Shown: piece after piece, positions 26,268 to 34,490 of the stretch | Numbering within the stretch: the first letter of the stretch is position 1 | Layout of the letters: each line of letters begins with the position of its first letter | Source: CAIWTU01 sp963815135 | GTDB taxonomy: Bacteria; Desulfobacterota; Desulfuromonadia; Geobacterales; Geobacteraceae | DNA length: 64,000 nt | Assembly: GCA_963815135.1 (NCBI GenBank) | Contig: CAWFFO010000005.1 | Coordinates: 1-64,000 of the forward strand | Direction of reading: 5' to 3' | Notes under the pieces: model-generated | Seen by the model: only the letters and a program-made list of their open reading frames with translations | The model's database searches: none | What the model was told of the DNA's origin: nothing | Position numbers and translations under genes: made by a program

Positions 26268-27449
26268 ATGGATATAAAAGGGTTCAGGTTCTCCGCCGTT
26301 GAAGCTGCAGTAAAAAAACCGGGGCGGCTCGACTTCTGCCTGATTTATTCGGAAGTTCCGGCCATCGCGGCGGCTGTCTTCACCACCAATAAGGTGAAGG
26401 CCGCGCCGGTACTGCTTTCCATGCAAAGAATATTGAATGGCCGGGCCCGGGCGGTAGCGGTCAACAGCGGTAACGCCAATGCCTGTACTGGTCCGCGGGG
26501 AATGGCTGACGCACTGGAAACGACTGCCGTGGTTGCCGACCTGCTGGGGCTCGAAAAGGATTCGGTCCTTGTTGCCTCGACCGGCGTCATCGGGCAGCCG
26601 CTTCCCATGGACAGGCTGAAAAAAGCCGCGCCCGCCCTGGTTGAAGGGCTTTCTTCCGGTACCCTGGCAGATATGGCCCAGGCCATCATGACCACCGATA
26701 CCTTCCCGAAGATGGAGATAAGGACCGGAGCCGCAGGTGGAAATAATTATACGATTGCCGGCATAGCCAAGGGCGCGGGCATGATTATGCCGAACATGGC
26801 CACCATGTTAGCGTTTATTGTTACAGATGCCGCGGTCGATCCTGCCTGGATGGAAAAATCGTTCAGGAGCATTATTGAATCCACCCTGAATTCCATTTCC
26901 ATCGATGGAGATACTTCCACAAATGACACCGCTCTGATTATGGCCAACGGCATGGCGGGCAACCCGGAGATAAAAGAGGGCACGAGAGAAGGTGCTGAAT
27001 TTGCGGGACTGCTCGGAGAAATTCTTTCAGCGCTGAGCAGGCAGATCGTCCGTGACGGTGAAGGCGCAACCAAGTTCGTCGAGGTCGTGGTGAAGGGTGC
27101 CGTTTCCGATGCCGACGCGAAAAAGGCCGCCATGGCCATAGCCAACTCGCTGCTGGTGAAAACAGCATTTTTCGGACAGGATGCCAACTGGGGAAGGATC
27201 CTGGCGGCCGTTGGTTACTCCGGAGCGGAAGTTGACCAGGATCGCGCGGCGCTCTGGTTCGACGATGTCATGATGGTACGGAACGGCGTATTCACCGGCG
27301 GCAACGCCGAGGCCATGGGCTCCGAAGTCCTGAAGAAAAAAGAGTTTGCGGTTACCGTCGATCTTGGACTCGGCGCCGGACTGGCTACGGTCTGCACCAG
27401 CGATTTGTCTTATGATTATGTCCGGATCAACGCCGATTACCGCACTTGA
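26268..27449 (+). CDS. argJ: Bifunctional glutamate N-acetyltransferase / ornithine acetyltransferase ArgJ
   Basis: Moves the acetyl group from N-acetylornithine to glutamate, the recycling step of arginine synthesis; bifunctional members also use acetyl-CoA. The precursor cleaves itself before a nucleophilic threonine in PNMATMLAFIVTDA (about residue 180), giving two subunits. Also present: VNSGNANACTG (oxyanion region), TTDTFPK, IDGDTSTNDT and GQDANWGRI. 393 residues match the family. GGGAG precedes ATG 26268 at suitable spacing. The gene follows secA by 19 bp. Confidence 0.95.
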   Translation: MDIKGFRFSAVEAAVKKPGRLDFCLIYSEVPAIAAAVFTTNKVKAAPVLLSMQRILNGRARAVAVNSGNANACTGPRGMADALETTAVVADLLGLEKDSVLVASTGVIGQPLPMDRLKKAAPALVEGLSSGTLADMAQAIMTTDTFPKMEIRTGAAGGNNYTIAGIAKGAGMIMPNMATMLAFIVTDAAVDPAWMEKSFRSIIESTLNSISIDGDTSTNDTALIMANGMAGNPEIKEGTREGAEFAGLLGEILSALSRQIVRDGEGATKFVEVVVKGAVSDADAKKAAMAIANSLLVKTAFFGQDANWGRILAAVGYSGAEVDQDRAALWFDDVMMVRNGVFTGGNAEAMGSEVLKKKEFAVTVDLGLGAGLATVCTSDLSYDYVRINADYRT

Positions 27450-27501
27450 AGTAGTTATCAGAATTGAATGATGAATATCTGAAGCGGCAGCCGGAGGATA
27501 T

Positions 27502-27910
27502 ATGAAACCGTTCCCTATTTTGTATGCGCTTGTTCTGGCCGCATTGACAATGTTGCCGATAAAGGCCTCGGCAATAATTCCGTCAATAAAGATTACCGAG
27601 ATGACGGTAACCACCAGAATTTTCAGGGGCGAACCAATAGATTCCGTCAAACGTGTTTCTTCGGGGGCGTTCAAGGGGTTGTACTGTTTCACCCGCGGTC
27701 GAGTTGTCCGGCATGGAAGATACATCGATAAAGCATGTCTGGTATTGGAACGGGGAAGAGACCGGGGAAATTGCCCTGCCGGTAAAAGGAGAACACTGGA
27801 GAACCTTCAGCAAAAAAACGTTCGAAGACGGCTCCAGCGGTACCTGGCGGGTAGACGCTGTTGACAGCGATGGTAACGTCCTGAAGTCTGTCAGTTTTAC
27901 CGTGAATTGA
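27502..27910 (+). pseudogene. Small exported DUF2914-like protein, one frameshift
   Basis: Two frames join into one protein of about 135 residues. The first supplies a signal peptide (MKPFPILYALVLAALTMLP then KASA) and a beta-rich start ending GLYCFTR; the second supplies SGMEDTSIKHVWYWNGEETG, LPVKGEHWRTFSKK and GTWRVDAVDSDGNVLKSVSFTV, a typical DUF2914 pattern with its WxxxG...W...W spacing. The break is near 27690-27700, where one extra G would account for it. GGAGGATAT precedes ATG 27502. DUF2914 proteins are small and usually of unknown function. A hairpin terminator follows. Confidence 0.65.
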
Positions 27911-27977
27911 AACAGGAGCGCGTTCCGGTGGACAGAAACAGCAATGCATCGATCTGAATACCGACCATAAAGTGTCA

Positions 27978-28003
27978 TCAGGCAACCAGCCTGACATTTT
28001 TTC
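27978..28003 (+). terminator. Rho-independent terminator
   Basis: Stem TCAGGC / GCCTGA with loop AACCA and a downstream run of six T, 67 bp after the DUF2914-like gene. Confidence 0.7.
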
Positions 28004-28302
28004 GTATCAGCATAACATCATATCCGGCACACCCGATTCTACTTCACTTCCATCCCTGACCAGTTCCGGCAGCTCCAGAGAAATCAGATTATCCTGAAAA
28101 TCGGCACCTAATAAACCACAAGCCGCGAAGAATACGAAGAATTTACTGAAAAACAAAATGGATAGATTATGTTCACCAAAAATGATGAGGCCTGCAAATA
28201 TGTAAAGATACGTATAATCATCTGTAATGATTGATTATTTAACTTCGTGCCCTTCGTGGCTTCGTGGTAGACTGCTTTTTCCAGATTATTGGCTTAATAA
28301 CT
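28004..28302. other. Intergenic region with inverted degenerate repeats
   Basis: About 300 bp. Imperfect inverted copies of an ACCACGAAG...CACGAAG type word lie at about 28113-28141 and 28244-28270. No gene seen between. Confidence 0.45.
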
Positions 28303-29466
28303 ATGAAGATATTTTTACAGCTGACAGTATTTGCGATATTAATCTCTTTCTCTGTCGCGGCTTTTGCCGGAGATGATGACCTTTCGCGCCTGGAAATAGA
28401 TACACTGCTTCACGGCGCCATCGACCGGGGCCTCATTGCCGGGGGAGAGGTACTGGTGGGCAACAGCGGGGGTGTGATCTTTCGCAAAAGTTACGGCAGG
28501 GAATCCGGAGCACAGGGGGCGATGCCGGTGGATAAGGACACTCTGTTCGATATCGCCTCCCTGACAAAAGTAGTGGCAACCGCGCCCTCAATCATGAAGC
28601 TGGTTGAAGAAGGCCGGATCGGTCTTCTGGACCCAGTGCGCAGATGGTTTCCGGAGTTTAACGGGAAAGGAAAGGACGACATTCTTGTCCTGCATCTCCT
28701 TACCCACACCTCTGGCCTTCGTGATATATGCCCTTCCGAAAATGATTCACTTGAAAATCTCATCGAACGTACCGCTGCCATGCGGCTGGAACAAAGCCCG
28801 GGAGATCACTTCCACTACGCAGATATAAATTTCATGCTCCTTGGGGAACTGGTGCGAAGGGTAAGCGGTAAACGGCTGGATGTTTATGCATCGGAAAATA
28901 TCTTTGAACCACTGGGGATGCGGGACACCGGTTTTAATCCCGACCGGCGAAATGTTTTCCGCTATGCAGCAACACTGGACAGGGACAATTCGTATCTCTT
29001 CGGCAGGGTGCAAGATCCGACCGCATTCCAGTTCGGCGGGGTGGCGGGGCATGCAGGCGTCTTCAGCACAGCCGGTGACCTGTCAAGGTTCTGCAGAATG
29101 ATTCTCAACGGAGGGGTAATGGACGGGCGTCGCATTCTGGAGGCTCGGACCGTGGAGCAGATGACCATACCCTATTACTTCCAGAACGGAAAGATCATGC
29201 GTGGACTCGGCTGGGATATTTCCTCCCCCTTTTCGTCACCTCGTGCAAATTCCTTTTCCGAATATTCATTCGGCCACACCGGGTACTCAGGGTCTTCAGT
29301 CTGGATAGACCCGGGAAAGGACATATTTGTCATCCTGCTGACGGCCAGGCTCGATTATAAAAGAACTCATGAGTTCAACCAGTTGCGCAGACAACTCTCG
29401 GATATTGCCGTTCAGCTGCGTGAAGATGGGGCGAGAAGGGTGAATTTTGCGAGGAAATTTGAATAG
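28303..29466 (+). CDS. Exported serine hydrolase of the beta-lactamase (class C-like) fold
   Basis: 387-residue exported protein. Signal peptide MKIFLQLTVFAILISFSVAAFA. The SxxK catalytic pair is in FDIASLTKVVAT (about residue 85); the second motif reads HYADINF, so the usual Tyr-x-Asn is Tyr-x-Asp; the third motif is GHTGYSG. Other family segments: LLTHTSGL, FEPLGMRDTGF, GVAGHAGVFSTAGDLSRF. Relatives include carboxypeptidases, esterases and D-aminopeptidases; a role in peptidoglycan recycling or as an esterase cannot be decided, and true antibiotic hydrolysis is not implied. No strong ribosome binding site precedes 28303, but upstream codons from 28264 do not look like protein. Confidence 0.82.
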   Translation: MKIFLQLTVFAILISFSVAAFAGDDDLSRLEIDTLLHGAIDRGLIAGGEVLVGNSGGVIFRKSYGRESGAQGAMPVDKDTLFDIASLTKVVATAPSIMKLVEEGRIGLLDPVRRWFPEFNGKGKDDILVLHLLTHTSGLRDICPSENDSLENLIERTAAMRLEQSPGDHFHYADINFMLLGELVRRVSGKRLDVYASENIFEPLGMRDTGFNPDRRNVFRYAATLDRDNSYLFGRVQDPTAFQFGGVAGHAGVFSTAGDLSRFCRMILNGGVMDGRRILEARTVEQMTIPYYFQNGKIMRGLGWDISSPFSSPRANSFSEYSFGHTGYSGSSVWIDPGKDIFVILLTARLDYKRTHEFNQLRRQLSDIAVQLREDGARRVNFARKFE

Positions 29467-29485
29467 TTGCCCCTTTGTAAAAAAC

Positions 29486-29515
29486 TTGACACTCCAGGGC
29501 TTCTTGTGCTAGTTT
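29486..29515 (+). promoter_or_regulatory. Predicted sigma-70 promoter
   Basis: TTGACA (29486-29491) is followed 18 bases later by TAGTTT with an upstream TGC, an extended -10 form. It would drive the receiver protein gene at 29599 and lies just after the hydrolase stop. Confidence 0.45.
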
Positions 29516-29598
29516 TTGGGCGGTTTGTTCCGTCTTGCCTTGCAAAATACGACTTTACGGCCTCTTAAGCCAAGTTTCCCTCCGGAGGAAATATTCAC

Positions 29599-30801
29599 AT
29601 GGGCTACAAATTGCTCCTCGCCGATGACAGTATCACCATTCAGAAAGTAGTTGCTATAATATTCGCAAATGAAGATTACGATCTGACAGTTGTGGATAAC
29701 GGAAACGTTGCGCTGGACAAGGCAAGAGAGTTCAGGCCCGACGTAATTCTGGTGGATGCTCTCATGCCAGGAAAGTCGGGATACGATGTCTGCAGGGAAA
29801 TAAGGCAGGACCGGGTTCTCAAAGACATTCCGCTTCTTCTTCTGGTTGGTGCCTTCGAGCCTTTCGATGAAGAAAAGGCCTCCCTGAGTGGAGCCGACGA
29901 CCATATTTCGAAACCGTTCGAATCCCAGAGCCTCATTGAAAAAGTAAAAAATCTCGTCGAACTCGGCAAGGAGAGGGCGATGGCTTCAGCCGCAACTGAC
30001 CTGGGTGGGCATGTCGATGCCCCGGAAGGTACCTTAGAAGCGGCTGAAGGGGGCGTTCAGGAGGATATGGATACTTTGTCCCAGACGCCGTCGATGGCTG
30101 AAGAAGGTGTTTCCGGTTCAGGGTTGACGGATGTAATAAGCCTTGAGTCGATGGAGGTTGTCGAAGTGACATCCGAAGACGATTTGTGGGGAGCTTTCGA
30201 AATTTCCGAGGTTGCCGAAGGTGAAGACATAAGATTGGGTGAAGTTGTAGAGGCGGATGAGTTCCACACGGAAATCATCGATACCGTGGAAGAGATAGAG
30301 CCATTCGTTTTCAAGGAAGAAGAACCAGTTTCCGCAGCCGCTGAAAACGTCATATCGCTGGGTGAATTCCCTGATGAAGTCGGGGAAAGCGAGGAAAGTT
30401 TTGTCTTCAGGGAAGAGCCTGTATCAGAGGAATTCGGAGTATTCGGGTCAGCTGAGCAGTCTCCCGATTTTTCCGAACCTTCCCTGCCGGAAGCTGCTAC
30501 GTATGTTTCACAAGATTCTCCTGACCGGTCCGAGACTCTAGAGAGCGGAGATTTTCAATTCACCCCGGATGAAGAAATCGCTCCTTCACGGGATATTCTT
30601 TCCGGTGCCGATGAACATCTTTCAGAAGATGTCCGGGAATCGGGCGTGCCGGGAACTCTCAATCTGACCGAAGCGCAGCTTGCAGCGATTCTTTCCAGTG
30701 TCTCAAGGGAGATAATCGAGAAAATAGCCTGGGAAGTGGTGCCGGACCTGGCGGAATCCATCATCAGGGAAGAGATACGCAAGATTAAAGAGGGCTGTTG
30801 A
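29599..30801 (+). CDS. Receiver-domain protein with long acidic linker and conserved C-terminal helix
   Basis: 400-residue cytosolic protein. Residues 1-125 form a CheY-like receiver: DD at 9-10, phosphoacceptor Asp53 (ILVDALMPG), and Lys in HISKPF. In place of the usual switch Thr/Ser after the fourth strand there is LLLLVGAF, so signalling may be atypical. Residues about 140-345 are acidic, rich in Glu, Val and Ser and low in complexity, probably disordered. The end, SREIIEKIAWEVVPDLAESI followed by IREEIRKIKEG, is a helix I associate with delta-proteobacterial receiver proteins in motility or polarity, from memory. No DNA-binding or enzymatic output domain is visible, so it should act by protein contacts. 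GGAGGA precedes the start. A terminator separates it from valS. Confidence 0.8.
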   Translation: MGYKLLLADDSITIQKVVAIIFANEDYDLTVVDNGNVALDKAREFRPDVILVDALMPGKSGYDVCREIRQDRVLKDIPLLLLVGAFEPFDEEKASLSGADDHISKPFESQSLIEKVKNLVELGKERAMASAATDLGGHVDAPEGTLEAAEGGVQEDMDTLSQTPSMAEEGVSGSGLTDVISLESMEVVEVTSEDDLWGAFEISEVAEGEDIRLGEVVEADEFHTEIIDTVEEIEPFVFKEEEPVSAAAENVISLGEFPDEVGESEESFVFREEPVSEEFGVFGSAEQSPDFSEPSLPEAATYVSQDSPDRSETLESGDFQFTPDEEIAPSRDILSGADEHLSEDVRESGVPGTLNLTEAQLAAILSSVSREIIEKIAWEVVPDLAESIIREEIRKIKEGC

Positions 30802-30837
30802 TTTTTGACCGCTTCCGCGGTTTTAAAGGACGTGATG

Positions 30838-30865
30838 AAAATGGGGATGGCAAATCCCCATTTTA
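30838..30865 (+). terminator. Rho-independent terminator
   Basis: AAAATGGGGAT / ATCCCCATTTT, 11-bp perfect stem, loop GGCAA, trailing T-rich bases; between the receiver gene and valS. Confidence 0.75.
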
Positions 30866-30993
30866 GTTTGTATGATTTGATATTCACCTTTTGATGTTTG
30901 AGTAACAGTCCTTGAACTGATTATTCACATTGTCACGGTGAATGCCGAAACATTATTTCCATAAGAATAGCGATTTTATAAAGAGGCTCATAA

Positions 30994-33654
30994 ATGGCGG
31001 AAAAAGAACTTGCTAAAGTTTACGAACCGAAAAATGTCGAAGAAAAATGGTATTCCGAGTGGGAAGAAAAAGGTTATTTCCATGCCTCCGTCCCTTCGTC
31101 AAAACCTGCTTACAGCATAGTCATTCCTCCTCCGAATATTACCGGGGTCCTGCACATGGGGCATGCGCTGAACAATACCCTGCAGGATATCCTCTGTCGC
31201 TGGAAAAGAATGAGCGGTTATAACGTTTTGTGGATGCCCGGAACTGACCATGCCGGAATCGCCACCCAGAACGTGGTGGAACGGCAGCTTGCTGCTGAAG
31301 GGAAAGACCGGCACGAAATCGGCAGGGAGGATTTCATAGAGCGGGTCTGGCAATGGAAGAGCGAATCGGGAGGAAAGATAATCGGCCAGCTGAAAAGGCT
31401 GGGCGCTTCCTGTGACTGGCAGCGTGAACGGTTCACCATGGACGAAGGTCTGTCGAAGGCCGTCCGGGAGGTATTTGTCCGACTTTACGACGAAGGGCTG
31501 ATCTACCGCGATGACCGGCTGATCAACTGGTGTCCCCGCTGTCATACGGCTCTTTCCGATATTGAAGTGGAGCATGAGGACCAGGCCGGAAAGCTCTGGC
31601 ATCTCCGTTATCCGCTCGTGGACTCAGACGATTTCCTGGTGGTCGCAACCACCCGGCCCGAAACGATGCTCGGTGATACTGCGGTAGCCGTCAACCCCGA
31701 TGATGAGCGTTACAGGCACCTGATCGGCAGGAGTGTCGTGTTGCCGCTGGTGCACAGGCAGATTCCGGTCATTGCCGATGAGTACGTGGATATGGAATTC
31801 GGCACGGGGGTGGTGAAGATAACCCCGGCGCACGATTTCAACGATTTCGAGGTGGGAAAGAGGCATGGCCTCGACCGGATCAATGTACTGGATGAATCCG
31901 CCGTTATTAACTCGGCCGGCCGCCAGTACGAGGGACTGGACAGATATGCGGCGCGCAAGAAGATAATTGCCGACCTGGAAGAGCAGGGCCTTCTCGAAAA
32001 AATCACTGACCACACCCTCGCCGTGGGAGGTTGCTACAGGTGCAAGACCGTTGTCGAGCCGTTCATGTCCCTGCAATGGTATGTCAAGGTCGGGCCGATG
32101 GCCGAGAAGGCCCTCGCTGCCGTTCGGGACGGCAAGACCAGGATCATCCCCAGGCAGTGGGAAAACACATACTTCGAATGGATGGAAAACATACGCGACT
32201 GGTGCATATCGCGGCAGATATGGTGGGGGCACAGGATTCCCGCATGGTACTGCGATCACTGCGGCGAGATTACCGTTACAAAAATCGACCCAGAGCGGTG
32301 CTCGAAGTGCGGCAGCGACGAGATAAGGCAGGACACCGATGTGCTGGACACCTGGTTTTCTTCGGCACTGTGGCCTTTTTCAACCATGGGGTGGCCTGAC
32401 CGGACCGAAGAGTTGTCGGTTTTTTATCCCACGTCCTGTCTTGTTACCGGGTTCGACATCCTGTTTTTCTGGGTGGCGCGCATGATGATGATGGGGCTGC
32501 ATTTCATGGGCGATGTGCCTTTCAGGGACGTCTATATACACGCGCTGGTCAGGGATGCCCAGGGTAACAAGATGAGCAAGTCCCGGGGGAATGTCATCGA
32601 TCCGCTGACTGTAATCGAACAATACGGTACAGATGCCTTCCGTTTCACCCTTGCGGCTTTCGCCGCCCAGGGCCGGGATATCAAGCTGGCTGAAGAGAGG
32701 ATTGCCGGTTACAGGAATTTCGTCAACAAGATATGGAACGCCTCCCGTTTTGCCATGATGAACCTGGAAGGATTTGACCCGGAAGAAATTGATATTTCGG
32801 AACTCGAACTCAGCAACTCGGACCGGTGGATACTCTATCGTCTCAATGAGGCGGTGCGTGAAACCGAGGCTGCCCTTGAGGCCTTTCGCTTCAACGATGC
32901 CGCCGGAGCCCTCTACCGTTTTACCTGGAGCGAGGTTTGCGACTGGTATATCGAACTTATAAAAGATGATCTTTACCGTGGCGGAGAGGAACGCAAAACT
33001 ACCGCCAGGTATGTTCTCTGGACCGTTCTCGAGCACCTGTTGAGACTCCTGCACCCGTTCATGCCGTTTATTACCGAGGAAATCCGGCAGGCGCTTCCCG
33101 GCTTAAAAAGCTCTGAAAGCATAATGACCGCCGAATATCCGAAGCCGAAACCCGAGTGGGATTTCAAGGACGGCGCTGCTGAGATGGAGCTCGTCATGGA
33201 AGTCATCAAGGGGATCCGGAATATACGGGGTGAGATGGAAGTCCCGCCCAGCAGGGAAATCAGTGCGATTTTGATTTGCAGCTCTGAAGAGAGCTCCCGC
33301 CTGCTGAAAAGGAACGAGGCCTGTATAATGAGTCTCGCACGGCTTTCCGACTTGGCTATCGGCAAGGGGCTCGAAAAACCGGCGGATGCGTCGGTGATGG
33401 TGGCCGGGGATGTGGAAATAGTTGTGCCTCTGAAGGGTCTCGTTAACGTGGAAGAGGAAGAAAAGCGCCTGGTCAAGGAAATCGGCAAGATTGAAAAGGA
33501 TATCGAATTCCTGGCGGGCAAGCTGAAAAATCCGAACTTCGTTGAGAAGGCCCCGGCTGATATCGTGGATAAAGAGATCAAAAAGCTCGAGGAATTTGAA
33601 AACAAGGCGCAGGTATTGAGGGGAAGCCTTGTGAAGATAAGAAGATTGAAGTAG
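30994..33654 (+). CDS. valS: Valine--tRNA ligase
   Basis: Class I synthetase charging tRNA-Val. The HIGH motif is HMGH at residues 54-57 (PPNITGVLHMGHALN) and the second ATP motif is KMSKS at 526-530. The editing domain (about 190-340) contains TTRPETMLGDTAVAV, which clears mischarged threonine. A cysteine pair set CDHC...CSKC near residue 425-445 suggests a zinc finger. The C-terminal 70 residues form the valine-enzyme coiled-coil arm (EEEEKRLVKEIGKIEKDIEF). 886 residues, normal. AGAGG precedes the start. Confidence 0.97.
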   Translation: MAEKELAKVYEPKNVEEKWYSEWEEKGYFHASVPSSKPAYSIVIPPPNITGVLHMGHALNNTLQDILCRWKRMSGYNVLWMPGTDHAGIATQNVVERQLAAEGKDRHEIGREDFIERVWQWKSESGGKIIGQLKRLGASCDWQRERFTMDEGLSKAVREVFVRLYDEGLIYRDDRLINWCPRCHTALSDIEVEHEDQAGKLWHLRYPLVDSDDFLVVATTRPETMLGDTAVAVNPDDERYRHLIGRSVVLPLVHRQIPVIADEYVDMEFGTGVVKITPAHDFNDFEVGKRHGLDRINVLDESAVINSAGRQYEGLDRYAARKKIIADLEEQGLLEKITDHTLAVGGCYRCKTVVEPFMSLQWYVKVGPMAEKALAAVRDGKTRIIPRQWENTYFEWMENIRDWCISRQIWWGHRIPAWYCDHCGEITVTKIDPERCSKCGSDEIRQDTDVLDTWFSSALWPFSTMGWPDRTEELSVFYPTSCLVTGFDILFFWVARMMMMGLHFMGDVPFRDVYIHALVRDAQGNKMSKSRGNVIDPLTVIEQYGTDAFRFTLAAFAAQGRDIKLAEERIAGYRNFVNKIWNASRFAMMNLEGFDPEEIDISELELSNSDRWILYRLNEAVRETEAALEAFRFNDAAGALYRFTWSEVCDWYIELIKDDLYRGGEERKTTARYVLWTVLEHLLRLLHPFMPFITEEIRQALPGLKSSESIMTAEYPKPKPEWDFKDGAAEMELVMEVIKGIRNIRGEMEVPPSREISAILICSSEESSRLLKRNEACIMSLARLSDLAIGKGLEKPADASVMVAGDVEIVVPLKGLVNVEEEEKRLVKEIGKIEKDIEFLAGKLKNPNFVEKAPADIVDKEIKKLEEFENKAQVLRGSLVKIRRLK

Positions 33655-33696
33655 GGTCGGCCGGGCTGTTTCCCGGCTGCCTCCGGAGAACCGAAA

Positions 33697-34467
33697 ATGC
33701 ATCAGTGGATTTTTTATATATTTGCCTTTTTCTTCGGCGCTGTGGTCGGGTCTTTTCTGAATGTCTGCATATACAGGCTCCCCCGCAGGGAATCGGTCGT
33801 ATTCCCTGCTTCTCACTGCCCTTCCTGTGATGCCGCGATTCGTCCGTACGACAATGTGCCGATCTTCAGTTATCTTTTTCTTCGCGGACGCTGCCGTTCC
33901 TGCGGTGCCCGCATATCCTCCCAGTATCCGGCGGTTGAACTGGTAAACGCCCTGCTTACCATGTTTCTCTTTATCAAATTCGGTTTCTCCCTCACCTTCC
34001 TTTTCCTCTTCATTTTCTGCTCGGCCCTGGTGGTCATCACTTTCATAGACCTGGAGCACAGGATCATCCCGGATGTGATAAGCCTGCCCGGGATTATCAT
34101 CGGATTTATTTCCTCTTTTTTTCTTAACTGGCTCAGCTGGCAGAATTCACTTATCGGAATTGTAGCCGGAGGCGGCAGTCTTTTTATCGTTGCTTTTGTT
34201 TATCAGCTTATTACGAAAAAAGAAGGTATGGGCGGCGGTGATATCAAGCTCCTGGCCATGATGGGAGCCTTTCTCGGCTGGATTGCCGTGCCTTTTATCA
34301 TCTTTGCGAGTTCACTGGTCGGCTCGGTCGTCGGGATTACCGTTATGCTGGCGCAGAAAAAGGATACGAAACTGGCGATTCCTTTCGGTCCATTTCTCGC
34401 TTTCGGGGCAATCCTTTATGTCTTTTACGGAAAACGGCTCATCTTCTGGTATCTTCACCTGGGCTGA
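33697..34467 (+). CDS. pilD: Type IV prepilin peptidase / N-methyltransferase (PilD)
   Basis: Inner-membrane aspartic protease that cuts the leader of type IV prepilins and methylates the new N-terminus. Two CxxC pairs (CPSC 41-44, CRSC 66-69) form the zinc-bound methyltransferase loop after the GSFLNVCIYRLPR motif. The catalytic aspartates are in FIDLEHRIIPD (about 116-126) and GMGGGDIKLLAMMG (about 175-188). About eight membrane segments; 256 residues is usual. It precedes a kinase/regulator pair and the pilin cluster whose prepilins it should process. CGGAG lies about 10 bases before the start. Confidence 0.95.
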   Translation: MHQWIFYIFAFFFGAVVGSFLNVCIYRLPRRESVVFPASHCPSCDAAIRPYDNVPIFSYLFLRGRCRSCGARISSQYPAVELVNALLTMFLFIKFGFSLTFLFLFIFCSALVVITFIDLEHRIIPDVISLPGIIIGFISSFFLNWLSWQNSLIGIVAGGGSLFIVAFVYQLITKKEGMGGGDIKLLAMMGAFLGWIAVPFIIFASSLVGSVVGITVMLAQKKDTKLAIPFGPFLAFGAILYVFYGKRLIFWYLHLG

Positions 34468-34490
34468 AGAGATGAAAAAATAGAGTTTTC

